From NCBI GenBank assembly GCA_022760435.1, contig JALEFY010000005.1, positions 186,001 to 250,000 on the forward strand: a DNA stretch of 64,000 nucleotides. Reading direction: 5' to 3'. This document shows, in pieces, positions 49,780 to 57,638 of the stretch (position 1 is its first letter; the number at the start of each line of letters is the position of its first letter). The notes under the pieces are model-generated. The model made no database searches. It was not told where the DNA came from and was given only the letters and a program-made list of their open reading frames with translations. Source of the DNA: Neomegalonema sp. (lineage in GTDB: Bacteria; Pseudomonadota; Alphaproteobacteria; Rhodobacterales; Rhodobacteraceae). Position numbers and translations under genes: made by a program.

Positions 49780-50578
49780 TGAAATCTCCCTCGCCAAGAC
49801 CGGTGCGGAACGCATAGTCGCGCCAGATCAGATCGGTCTCCTTGCCGGTTTGCAGATTGACCATGGTGAATTTTTCTGCCCGCCAATACTTACCCAAATA
49901 TTGAGAATAGCCGTGGAAGGTCAGGCGTTTTTCCAGATTGCCCCGACGGTTGTAAAATTCGACCTGATCGAGCCGATACTCGGCAGTGTCGATCCAGCTC
50001 ACCCGCTTGGAATAGCCGGATTTGGCATTTTTCGGATAGCTCTCGACCACAAAGCACTGCTGGCCCGCCAACACCTTGCACGGCTCTTGAGCGATGAACT
50101 TGTAGTCGTAATCGGCGACCTCGTTCGAGCCCAGATCCTCATAGGAAAATTCGGAGCTGACGAACTTGCCGGTACGGTTGGAGGAGGAGATCCGCTTGGT
50201 TTTCTTGATCGCTGGCAGATAGAGCCATTGATCATCATCGGCGGGCTCGATCTTTGAATGGGTGAGCAGGGCGGTGCCGCGAATGTCGCGCGGCGAGTCA
50301 AACACCGTGACCGACTTGTCACCGTTCTCCGCCCGCTCATCCTCAAGGCTGAGGAACTGGAAGGAGCGCGAGTTTTCGTTGCCATTGGCATCGCGCAGGA
50401 TCATCTCGCCCTGGACGGTCTGATCACCCCAGCCAAGGTCGCGCTTGTCGGCCTCTTGCGTGATGGCAAGGCCCTTTTCCTCGGCCGATTGCGCCCAGGC
50501 TTGCGAGCCGAGCGTCATCGCGGCGCCGCCACCCAAAAGGGCGATGGCAATCAGGGCGGCGGCAGGTTTCATCGGCAT
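49748..50578 (-). CDS. LolA-like outer-membrane lipoprotein-sorting domain, likely also made from an internal start
   Basis: This is the C-terminal part of the RND-fusion ORF, read as its own gene. An ATG at 50578 lies 8 bases after AAGGAGG, a near-perfect ribosome-binding site. It opens a classical signal peptide (MPMKPAAALIAIALLGGGA, cleavage near AWA-Q). The following 240 residues (GEMILRDANGNENSRSF, PADDDQWLYLPAIKKTKRIS, SSEFSYEDLGSNEVADYDY, KRVSWIDTAEYRLDQVEFYN, TMVNLQTGKETDLIWRDYAF) match the LolA-like outer-membrane lipoprotein-sorting family that accompanies MMPL exporters. A 276-residue secreted protein is the expected size for a stand-alone member. Confidence 0.75.
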   Translation of the reverse strand: MPMKPAAALIAIALLGGGAAMTLGSQAWAQSAEEKGLAITQEADKRDLGWGDQTVQGEMILRDANGNENSRSFQFLSLEDERAENGDKSVTVFDSPRDIRGTALLTHSKIEPADDDQWLYLPAIKKTKRISSSNRTGKFVSSEFSYEDLGSNEVADYDYKFIAQEPCKVLAGQQCFVVESYPKNAKSGYSKRVSWIDTAEYRLDQVEFYNRRGNLEKRLTFHGYSQYLGKYWRAEKFTMVNLQTGKETDLIWRDYAFRTGLGEGDFNAQKLARLAR

Positions 50579-52966
50579 TCCGGTTACCTCCTTTTTTTCG
50601 GAAAACTTGTCGATGGCGATCAGCAGCGGCGGCAGCAGCAGAAAATCGGCCAACAGGGCAAAGGCGATGGTGATCGCGGTGAGTTTGGCCAGATCGCCAT
50701 TCACCGCAAAGCCAGATTGGGCAAGGATGCCAAAGCCGGCCAAGAGCGCGATGGTCGTGACGAACAGCGCCATGCCGACATTGCGAAACACATAGCGCAC
50801 CGCATCCTCCGGCGAGTGGCCCTCGCGCCGCGCCTTGACGTATTTGGACAGGAAATGGACCGTGTCATCGACGACAATCCCCAAGGTCGCCGCCAGCACC
50901 ACCGCGATCGCGAGGGTCACCGCACCCACCGAGTAGCCCCAGAGCCCGAAAGCCATGACCGCAGGCACCAGGTTGGGGATCAGTGAGATCAGGCCGATCT
51001 TCCAGTCCCGCAGCACGATCAGGAGCACCGCCGAAATCAGCACCAGCGCCAGCACCGAGCCGCTCAGCATCGCGCGCACATCGCGATGGGAGATCAGGTT
51101 GAAGACATGGACCAGCCCGGTCGGGGCGGTGTCGAGCTCGGGCGCATTGGCGCGCAGCCAGGCTCTCGCATCCTCGGTGAAGACGCGCATATCGGCAGTG
51201 GTCACATTCGCCAGAAACACCGAGACCCGCAGGGTCGAGCGATCGACATTGATCTGATCGGTCAGGTCCATGCCGTAATTGAGCGAGAGCTCGTAGAGAA
51301 ACAGATATTGCGAGGCCTCGTCACGCGCATCGGGCAGGCGGTGATAGCTCGGATCATCGCCATGCATGTTCATGTTGAGCCGCGCCACGGTATCGGTGAC
51401 CGAGCGCACGGCCGTCACTTGAGGATGCGCGCGCATCCATTCGACAAAGCCCGCCACTTTCTTGAGATAATCGGGATCGTTGACCCCCTCTGCCTCGCCG
51501 CTATTGAGCGGCCATTCGAGCGCGTTGATCCCGGTCAGATTGGCTTCGATGAAATCGGCGTCGCGGCGCATCTCGAAACGGGTATCGAAATAGCGCAGAA
51601 AATCATCCTCGAGCTTGAGCTGCGGAATGCCTGCGATCAGAAGCGCCACCAGCAACCCCATGCCCGGCAACAGGATCTTGCGCCGCGCGATCACGAACTC
51701 TCCGAGCCCCACCATCGCCCGGCTGGTCATCGCAGGCTTGAGCTGGCGACGGATCGGCAGGAAGGTGATCAGCGCCGGCACCAGGGTAAGGGTGAAAAAG
51801 CCCGCGACCAGCACGCCAAATCCGACAACGCTACCCAGCTCCTGAAACGGCGGCGAGATCGAGAAATTCAGCGAGAAGAAACCGATCGCGGTCGTCACGC
51901 AAGCAACCGCGATGGCAACCATGTGATCGCGCAAGGCGCGCCGCGCCCATTCCTTGCGGTCCGCCGTGTCGACCATGCTCTGGCGCACGCTGGCCAGAAT
52001 ATGCACCGCGCCCGCCACCGCCAGGGTAAAGATGTAGAGATAACTCAGCACCGTAACCGTGTTGAGCGGCACGCCCGACCAGCCCAGCGCACCGAGCGCG
52101 GTGACCGCAGAAAGGATGACGAGCAGCAGGGTGATCAGCATCGCAAACACGCTGCCGAGCGAGAGCGCCACGACCAGAAGCACCGCCAGGATCATCAGCG
52201 GCGTGAGCAATTTGCCATCAGCCTCGCCAGCGCTGGCGAACTGATTGTTGATGATCAAGCTGCCGCCCAGGCGCACCTCGACATCCTCGAAAGCAGCCTG
52301 GACCTGATCGCGCAGCGCGAAGGCTTCCTGCGCGGTCATCGGGACTTCATGCGCCTTGTCGGTCTCGGGGAATTTGAACAGCGCCTGCACCTGGACCACA
52401 CGGCCATCGGCGGAGACGGTGCTGTTGGCGAGCTCGACCCGCGTCGTCGCCACAGCGCGCGCGTTTTGCGCAGTCTCGAGCGTCACCGCTGCCGGATCGA
52501 TCGCAAGATCACAGGTTCCGTCCGGCATTTCCTGCCCATAAGGCAAGTCGGGCACCAGATCCTGCACCAGAAGATCATCGCCCTGAGCCGTGGTATTTTG
52601 AAAATTGGTCACCGAGTTGACCCGCCGCACGAAAGGCAAGCGCCACATGCATTCGGTGATCCTGCCTTGCAGGGCCAGCATGCGGGGGGTGAATACATCG
52701 CCACCCTTGGGCACCAGGACGAACATCAGATTGTCGTCCTTGGCGAACTCGGTCTCGAACTGATCGAGCGCGATCCGGTCCGGATTGGTCTCGCCGAAGA
52801 ACACCCGCGCGGTCGGGTTCATGCTCAAACGCCCGAGCCCAACAACCGACACCGCCAGAATGACCAGGGTCAAAACGACCCAGACCCATCTGAGCCGCAC
52901 GATCTGCTCAGCCAACCGCGCTGACATTCGGTCTTGTCTCTGATCTTCCATCTCCGCGCCCCTCAT
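49748..52966 (-). CDS. MMPL/RND-family exporter fused in frame to a LolA-like periplasmic domain
   Basis: A 1072-codon ORF. Residues 1-795 form an MMPL/HpnN-like RND transporter. One helix lies at about 28-46 (VWVVLTLVILAVSVVGL), followed by a periplasmic loop. Then come two five-helix blocks with VLAVLLVVALSLGSVFAM and GIVVDDTVHFLSKYVKARREGH, the latter a conserved MMPL motif. Residues 796-1072 are a LolA-like domain with its own signal peptide. The join reads IAIDKFSEKKEVTGMPMKPA with no stop. In other bacteria these are two adjacent genes. Deleting one A from the A7 run at 50592-50598 would give SEKRR-stop. Three ATGs are possible; 52966 follows AAGGG. Substrate unknown, probably a lipid or hydrophobic compound. 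Confidence 0.85.
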   Translation of the reverse strand: MRGAEMEDQRQDRMSARLAEQIVRLRWVWVVLTLVILAVSVVGLGRLSMNPTARVFFGETNPDRIALDQFETEFAKDDNLMFVLVPKGGDVFTPRMLALQGRITECMWRLPFVRRVNSVTNFQNTTAQGDDLLVQDLVPDLPYGQEMPDGTCDLAIDPAAVTLETAQNARAVATTRVELANSTVSADGRVVQVQALFKFPETDKAHEVPMTAQEAFALRDQVQAAFEDVEVRLGGSLIINNQFASAGEADGKLLTPLMILAVLLVVALSLGSVFAMLITLLLVILSAVTALGALGWSGVPLNTVTVLSYLYIFTLAVAGAVHILASVRQSMVDTADRKEWARRALRDHMVAIAVACVTTAIGFFSLNFSISPPFQELGSVVGFGVLVAGFFTLTLVPALITFLPIRRQLKPAMTSRAMVGLGEFVIARRKILLPGMGLLVALLIAGIPQLKLEDDFLRYFDTRFEMRRDADFIEANLTGINALEWPLNSGEAEGVNDPDYLKKVAGFVEWMRAHPQVTAVRSVTDTVARLNMNMHGDDPSYHRLPDARDEASQYLFLYELSLNYGMDLTDQINVDRSTLRVSVFLANVTTADMRVFTEDARAWLRANAPELDTAPTGLVHVFNLISHRDVRAMLSGSVLALVLISAVLLIVLRDWKIGLISLIPNLVPAVMAFGLWGYSVGAVTLAIAVVLAATLGIVVDDTVHFLSKYVKARREGHSPEDAVRYVFRNVGMALFVTTIALLAGFGILAQSGFAVNGDLAKLTAITIAFALLADFLLLPPLLIAIDKFSEKKEVTGMPMKPAAALIAIALLGGGAAMTLGSQAWAQSAEEKGLAITQEADKRDLGWGDQTVQGEMILRDANGNENSRSFQFLSLEDERAENGDKSVTVFDSPRDIRGTALLTHSKIEPADDDQWLYLPAIKKTKRISSSNRTGKFVSSEFSYEDLGSNEVADYDYKFIAQEPCKVLAGQQCFVVESYPKNAKSGYSKRVSWIDTAEYRLDQVEFYNRRGNLEKRLTFHGYSQYLGKYWRAEKFTMVNLQTGKETDLIWRDYAFRTGLGEGDFNAQKLARLAR
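50582..50598 (-). promoter_or_regulatory. Internal Shine-Dalgarno with A7 run and out-of-frame TAA
   Basis: On the - strand, GAAAAAAAGGAGGTAACCGG contains seven A, the motif AAGGAGGTAA, and a TAA in the +1 frame. In the zero frame it reads GAA AAA AAG, i.e. A AAA AAG, the known slippery heptamer. It decides both the internal start at 50578 and whether the RND part can terminate separately. Confidence 0.7.
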
Positions 52967-52985
52967 TTGAACCCTTCATTTGAAC
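52963..52985. repeat. Tandem repeat around the start of the RND-fusion gene
   Basis: TCATTTGAAC occurs twice with a 13-bp period (52963-52972 and 52976-52985). On the coding strand each copy yields GTTCAAATGA, so an ATG with its A/G-rich follow-up is duplicated. This makes the exact start codon ambiguous. Confidence 0.65.
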
Positions 52986-53263
52986 TCTTCGGCAAGTGAC
53001 AAAATTCACCGCATTTTGACCCCGATGCTGGCGTCGAAATGATTTGAATGAATTTTTCCTTCTTTTTTCATTTTTATCCCGCTGGCGCAAGACCCCTTTT
53101 CCGATCACGAGCAGTCAAGCGATCACAGACGCGTGAGAGGGCTGCAATGCCACAACGGCGCGGCGCGAAACACGCGGATGGGCCAATTGCCAATTGATCA
53201 AGCGCGGCAGCTCTCCCAATAAGAGTTTCCATCCGCCCAACTCGCGCAAAGCCGGAGCGTGCC

Positions 53264-54112
53264 ATGACGCAGGACGCCGCCCTTCCGCCCGCCCCCGACA
53301 ATCTGATCCGGAGGCTTGTCGAGTCAGCGGTCTTTCGCTGGCTGATCATCGTCCTGATCGTGATCAATGCCGCTATCCTTGGCATGCTGACCAGCGGCAG
53401 GATCGAGGCCGCGTATGGCGATCTGCTGCACAAGATCGATCAGGTCATCCTCTACATTTTCGTGGCTGAATTGCTGGCACGGTTCGTCGGCGCGCCGCGA
53501 GAGAGCTTGCGCTCGGGCTGGTTCTGGTTCGACACCATCATCGTCTCTGTCTCCTTCCTGCCCTCCTCGGGCGATCTGGCGGTGCTGCGCACGATGCGGG
53601 TGCTGCGGATCCTGCGCCTGCTTTCCGTATCCAAACAGATGCGGCGGGTGGTCGTGGGGCTCCTGACGGCCATACCGGGGATGATGACCGTCGTCGGCGT
53701 CCTGTTGATCGTGTTTTACGCCTTTGCCGTGCTGGCGACGAAGACCTTCGGCACCCATCCCGACCCGACGGCACAGCAATATTTCGGCACGCTTGGCGAT
53801 ACATTCTTCACATTGTTCCAGGTGATGACGCTGGAAAACTGGGCCGACGGGATCGCGCGCCCGATGATGGAGCTGTTTCCCTGGGCCTGGGCATTCTTTG
53901 TTGTCTTCGTCGTCGTGACAGCGTTTGCAGTTCTTAATCTCTTCATTGGTATCATTGTTGATGCGATGCAGGATGATCGCGATGAGGCAATGGAAGAACA
54001 GCGCGAGGGTCTGGAACGCTTTGAACAAGAGCGCGCCGATGAGATCCTTGCCGAGATCCGGCAGCTCAGAGCCGAGATTGCGGCCCTGAAGCCACCTTCC
54101 AGCCTTCATTAA
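53264..54112 (+). CDS. Voltage-gated cation channel of the NaChBac/BacNav family
   Basis: A 282-residue six-helix ion channel subunit. S1-S3 lie at about 24-100. S4 is AVLRTMRVLRILRLLSVSKQMRR, with Arg at every third position. S5 is about 138-160. The pore/filter is FTLFQVMTLENWADG, with filter TLENWAD at 189-195, S6 is about 207-235, and an acidic coiled coil follows (235-275). BacNav proteins normally have TLESW followed by S/A and a neutral residue. The Asp after the Trp-Ala here resembles engineered or natural calcium-selective variants, so Ca2+ permeation is conceivable (inference). It works as a homotetramer in the inner membrane. Divergent from the RND-fusion gene; monocistronic. Confidence 0.92.
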   Translation: MTQDAALPPAPDNLIRRLVESAVFRWLIIVLIVINAAILGMLTSGRIEAAYGDLLHKIDQVILYIFVAELLARFVGAPRESLRSGWFWFDTIIVSVSFLPSSGDLAVLRTMRVLRILRLLSVSKQMRRVVVGLLTAIPGMMTVVGVLLIVFYAFAVLATKTFGTHPDPTAQQYFGTLGDTFFTLFQVMTLENWADGIARPMMELFPWAWAFFVVFVVVTAFAVLNLFIGIIVDAMQDDRDEAMEEQREGLERFEQERADEILAEIRQLRAEIAALKPPSSLH

Positions 54113-54205
54113 CGCCGGGAATCGGCCACTGCGGCAATATTGCGACGCACAAAGCCTTAGTGCCATGCGCTCACGGCAACGCCCCCTTGCAGCCTTCGCT
54201 CTCTG

Positions 54206-54238
54206 TTGCAGCGCAAAAAAAGCCTATATCGGCTGCAA
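54206..54238. other. Inverted repeat in the GNAT upstream region
   Basis: TTGCAGC (54206-54212) and GCTGCAA (54232-54238) form a perfect 7-bp dyad around an A-rich 19-nt core. A further TTGCAGC copy lies at 54187-54193. It could be an operator or a leader hairpin for the GNAT gene. Confidence 0.35.
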
Positions 54239-54272
54239 CGAGGAATCAGGCCGTAAGGCATGAGAGGACAAG

Positions 54273-54887
54273 ATGAGCCATATGTTTCCCACCGCTGGTG
54301 CGTATCGCACGCTTTGGTCGTCGGAAAAGGCTGTATACCTGAGCCACTTGCGTCGACTGTCGCTGAACGATCGCCGGCAGCGCTTCCATTGCGCGATGGG
54401 TGATGATGGGCTGGCACGCCATGTTGATCGGGTTTTCGATCAAAATTCCCACGTGATCGGCTGGTTTGTCGATGGCGTTTTGCGCGGCGCTTGCGAAGTG
54501 GCGCTGATCGATATGCCGGACGGCCGTCGCGAGGCCGAGGCCGCCTTCGCGGTTGAGGGCAACCATCGTGGCAAGGGTGTCGGCAAGGAGCTGATGCACC
54601 GCGCCGCGCTGTTCGCTCGCAATCACGGTGCGCAGGCCCTGCATATCTGCACCGAAATGAACAACAAGCCGATGCTGCATCTGGCAGAGACGCAAGGGGC
54701 AACCTTCACCGTCTCCTTCGATGAGGTGGACGGGGTCGTTCCGGCTGAGCCGCGCTCGATCTACTCCATCTGTCTTGAGGCCGCGGAGGAAGAGGTGGGC
54801 CTGATGATGTGGCTGGGCATGTGTGCCCGGAGCTGGTGGCGCTCGGCCCTGTTCGGCTCGCCAAAACCGGCCAATGCAGAAAGCTGA
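54273..54887 (+). CDS. GNAT family N-acetyltransferase
   Basis: A 204-residue acetyltransferase. The acetyl-CoA site, motif A, is AFAVEGNHRGKGVGKELMHRAALFARNHGAQ, with R-G-x-G-x-G; motif B follows at LHICTEMNNKPMLHLAETQGA. The N-terminal YLSHLRRLSLNDRRQRFHCAM and VIGWFVDGVLRGACEV complete the fold. The C-terminus has a hydrophobic stretch (VGLMMWLGMCARSWWRSALF) beyond the GNAT core. Substrate unknown. The ATG at 54273 follows GAGGAC. Confidence 0.88.
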   Translation: MSHMFPTAGAYRTLWSSEKAVYLSHLRRLSLNDRRQRFHCAMGDDGLARHVDRVFDQNSHVIGWFVDGVLRGACEVALIDMPDGRREAEAAFAVEGNHRGKGVGKELMHRAALFARNHGAQALHICTEMNNKPMLHLAETQGATFTVSFDEVDGVVPAEPRSIYSICLEAAEEEVGLMMWLGMCARSWWRSALFGSPKPANAES

Positions 54888-54986
54888 GTTCACCAGCTAA
54901 AGGCCTCGCAGCATCGAAGATCGCTTGCACCCCGCGCAATCTTGGCTAGGGTGCAGCGCAACAATCTTTCGTTGCGAGGCCCTTAA

Positions 54987-55892
54987 ATGAACGATACATC
55001 ACCAGCCACCGCCGCAAGCGACAGTGCCGCCCGCCCGCGTCGTTCGGTCCTGTACATGCCAGGCTCCAAGGAGCGGGCATTGGAAAAGGCGAAGGCGCTT
55101 CCCGCAGACAGCCTGATCCTCGATCTCGAGGACGCGACCGCGCCGGCGGAAAAGCCGGCCGCGCGGGAGCTGGTGTCGAAATTCGTCACTGAGGGCGGTT
55201 ACGGCAAGCGCGAGCTGGTGGTGCGGGTCAATGGGCTCGACACGCAATGGGGTGAGGAAGATCTTCGCGCCGTCGCTGCCATGCCTGCCGATGCGGTCCT
55301 GATCCCGAAAGTGAATTCCGGCGCGCAGATCGAAGAGATCGAGGCGATGCTCACCCGGCTTGGCGCGCCCGAGAGCCTCATGATCTGGGCGATGATGGAG
55401 ACCCCGCGCGGGATGCTCCATGCCGAGGCGATCGCCGCCTCGACGCCGCGTCTCGAGGCTTTCGTGATGGGCACGAATGATCTGGTCAAGGAACTGGGTG
55501 CCGCGCATACCGAGATGCGCCTGCCAGTGGTGACATCGCTCGGCCTGTGCATGCTCGCGGCCCGCGCCTATGGGATCGCCTGCATCGACGGCGTCTATAA
55601 CGCCTTTCAGGACGAGGAAGGCCTGCGCGCCGCCTGTATTCAGTCCAAGGAGATGGGCTTTGACGGGCGCACGCTGATCCACCCCAAACAGCTCGAGATC
55701 GCCAATGAAGTCTTCGCCCCCTCGGCCGAAGAACTGGACCTGGCACGCCGCTATATCGAGGCTTATGAGGCCAGCATTGCCGCCGGCGAAGCTGTGGCGG
55801 TTGTCGATGGCAAGATCGTCGAGAACCTGCATGTCGAGACTGCCAAGAAACTCTTGGCGCAAGCAGCCCTGATCGAAGAGCTGGCGAGCTGA
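54987..55892 (+). CDS. HpcH/HpaI-CitE-type CoA lyase ((S)-malyl-CoA thioesterase/lyase-like)
   Basis: A 301-residue TIM-barrel enzyme of the CitE-like family. It has SVLYMPGSKERALEKA, LILDLEDATAPAEKP, REL-VRVNG, DAVLIPKVNS, MMETPRGML, FVMGTNDLVKEL, and GFDGRTLIHPKQLEIAN; the Mg2+-binding Glu and Asp are in place. Close relatives are (S)-malyl-CoA thioesterase or beta-methylmalyl-CoA lyase of the ethylmalonyl-CoA pathway. The adjacent mesaconyl-CoA-hydratase-like gene supports a role in C4/C5 CoA-ester metabolism, though the exact reaction is not settled. Confidence 0.87.
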   Translation: MNDTSPATAASDSAARPRRSVLYMPGSKERALEKAKALPADSLILDLEDATAPAEKPAARELVSKFVTEGGYGKRELVVRVNGLDTQWGEEDLRAVAAMPADAVLIPKVNSGAQIEEIEAMLTRLGAPESLMIWAMMETPRGMLHAEAIAASTPRLEAFVMGTNDLVKELGAAHTEMRLPVVTSLGLCMLAARAYGIACIDGVYNAFQDEEGLRAACIQSKEMGFDGRTLIHPKQLEIANEVFAPSAEELDLARRYIEAYEASIAAGEAVAVVDGKIVENLHVETAKKLLAQAALIEELAS

Positions 55893-55901
55893 TCGCCCCT
55901 T

Positions 55902-55935
55902 GCGGCCCGGATCACCCCGGGCCGCTCTTCCTTTC
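55902..55935 (+). terminator. Hairpin terminator after the CoA-lyase gene
   Basis: A 9-bp perfect stem GCGGCCCGG/CCGGGCCGC with a 6-nt loop, followed by a pyrimidine tract TCTTCCTTTC. Confidence 0.6.
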
Positions 55936-56020
55936 GGACCGGCACAACGGCGCCGGGGCTCACCATTCCTTCATCGCCGCCCGTTAAGAGCAGCGGGCGC
56001 GCAAAGTCAGGGGCAAGCCA

Positions 56021-57070
56021 ATGAGTAATTCCGCATCCAAAACCAATCCCGGCAATTTCTTCGAGGATTTCTCGGTCGGGCAACTGATCGAGCACGCCAC
56101 GCCGCGCACGGTGAGCGAGGGCGACCGCGCGCTTTATCACGCGCTCTACCCGAGCCGCTTCGCGCTGCATTCGGCCGACACCTTCGCCCATGCTTGCGGC
56201 CTACCGGAGAGCCCGATCGACGATCTGGCAGCTTTCCACATCGCCTTTGGCAAGACGGTCCCGGACATCTCGCTGAACGCGGTGGCCAATCTGGGCTATG
56301 CGGAGTGCCGCTTCATCGCGCCGGTATTCATCGGCGATACGCTGAGCACCACCACCGAGATCATCGGCCTCAAGCAAAACTCGAACGGCAAGACCGGTGT
56401 GGTCTATGTCCGCTCCTTCGCGCGCAATCAGAACGACGAGACCGTGCTCGAATGGGTGCGCTGGGTGATGGTGCGCAAGAGCAATCTCGAGGCGCCCACG
56501 CCAGAGACGAGCATTCCGGATCTGGCCTCGGTGGTCGAGCCGGCCTCGCTGGTCGTGCCGGAAGGGCTCACCTTCGAGGGCTACAACACCGCGCTGGCGG
56601 GCCAGCCACATCTTTGGGGCGATTACGCGATTGGCGAGAAGATCGACCATGTCGATGGCGTCACCATCGAGGAAGCCGAGCACATGATGGCGACCCGGCT
56701 GTGGCAGAACACCGCCAAAGTCCATTTCAACACCCAGGCACGTGAGGATGGCAAGCGGCTGATCTATGGCGGCCATGTCATCAGCCTGGCGCGCGCGCTC
56801 TCCTATAATGGCCTCGCCAATGCGCAGATGCTCGCGGCCATCAATGCTGGCGCCCATGCCAATCCGTGCTTTGGCGGCGATACCGTCTATGCGTGGTCCG
56901 AAGTGTTAGACAAAGCCGAGACAGATACGGCATCGGTTGGGGCGATCCGGCTGCGACTCGTCGCGGTGAAGAATGCGCCCGCAAGCGATTTTCGCCTGAA
57001 GGGAGAGGACGGCAAATATGCGCCGGATGTCTTGCTGGATCTCGATTACTGGGCGCTGATGCCGCGCTGA
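56021..57070 (+). CDS. MaoC-family dehydratase, mesaconyl-CoA hydratase-like
   Basis: A 349-residue tandem hot-dog protein. Two MaoC-like halves are visible: the first has GNFFEDFSVGQLIEHATPRTVSEGDRALYHALYPSRF, ISLNAVANLGYAECRF; the second has GEKIDHVDGVTIEEAEHMMATRLWQNTAKVHF and YGGHVISLARALS. The sequence resembles mesaconyl-CoA (2-methylfumaryl-CoA) hydratase, which acts beside malyl/methylmalyl-CoA lyases in the ethylmalonyl-CoA pathway and glyoxylate assimilation. It follows the CitE-like gene and precedes sdhCDAB, an arrangement seen in several alphaproteobacteria. Confidence 0.87.
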   Translation: MSNSASKTNPGNFFEDFSVGQLIEHATPRTVSEGDRALYHALYPSRFALHSADTFAHACGLPESPIDDLAAFHIAFGKTVPDISLNAVANLGYAECRFIAPVFIGDTLSTTTEIIGLKQNSNGKTGVVYVRSFARNQNDETVLEWVRWVMVRKSNLEAPTPETSIPDLASVVEPASLVVPEGLTFEGYNTALAGQPHLWGDYAIGEKIDHVDGVTIEEAEHMMATRLWQNTAKVHFNTQAREDGKRLIYGGHVISLARALSYNGLANAQMLAAINAGAHANPCFGGDTVYAWSEVLDKAETDTASVGAIRLRLVAVKNAPASDFRLKGEDGKYAPDVLLDLDYWALMPR

Positions 57071-57140
57071 TCGCGGGCACGGCAAGATTTGGCGCGCCGC
57101 AGCAAGGTTTCGCGAAACATTGTTGCGACGCCTGTCAAGT

Positions 57141-57176
57141 GTTTTTGTTGTCCTGCGTCACGCAGTCCCTATGCCC
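57141..57176 (+). promoter_or_regulatory. Candidate sdh promoter with palindromic operator
   Basis: TTGTCC and TATGCC are spaced 16 bp. The spacer contains the 13-bp palindrome CTGCGT-C-ACGCAG (57153-57165), in a typical repressor position. It lies about 70 bp upstream of sdhC. Both boxes are weak matches. Confidence 0.35.
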
Positions 57177-57243
57177 GACCTTCAAGCTCTGCTATGCCGC
57201 TGCGTAGCAGATAATGTCCAACATCCATGCGCGAGTGAACACG

Positions 57244-57627
57244 ATGTCTGACGTCAATCGCGGTGATCGGCCGCTCTCCCCCCATCTTCAGGTCTACCGG
57301 CCGCAAATCACCTCGGTGCTCTCGATCCTGCACCGCGCGACCGGGGTTGGTCTGACCCTGGCAGCCTGTCTCATCGTCTGGTGGCTGTTTGCCGCGGCAA
57401 CCTCCGCCGAGTATTTTGCCTTTGCCGATGACATCCTGACCAGCCTGATCGGACAGCTTATCCTGATCGGCTCGCTCTGGGCGCTGATGTATCACAGCTT
57501 CAACGGTATCCGGCACCTGTTCTGGGATGCGGGTTACGGCTTTGAGCTGAACAGCGTGACCAGCTCGGGCTGGATGGTGGTGATCGCCAGCTTCGTTGCC
57601 ACGGCCTTGATTGTCCTGATCGCGTGA
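57244..57627 (+). CDS. sdhC: Succinate dehydrogenase cytochrome b556 subunit
   Basis: A 127-residue membrane anchor with three helices. RPLSPHLQVYRPQITSVLSILHRATGVGL is the SdhC signature, and the heme-ligand His region is WALMYHSFNGIRHLFWDAG. The frame extends to 57214, but MSDVNRGDRPLSPHL fits the family. It starts the sdhC-D-A-GT-B operon. Confidence 0.94.
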   Translation: MSDVNRGDRPLSPHLQVYRPQITSVLSILHRATGVGLTLAACLIVWWLFAAATSAEYFAFADDILTSLIGQLILIGSLWALMYHSFNGIRHLFWDAGYGFELNSVTSSGWMVVIASFVATALIVLIA

Positions 57628-57638
57628 GGGGAACTGAG

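Noticed and set aside
51086-52924. A 612-codon + strand frame opposite the RND gene
   Set aside because: Composition dominated by Arg, His, Gln and Asp from reverse reading of membrane codons; not coding.
54206-54238. TTGCAG/TATATC as an ordinary sigma-70 promoter of the GNAT gene
   Set aside because: The spacing is only 13 bp. It was kept as an inverted repeat only.
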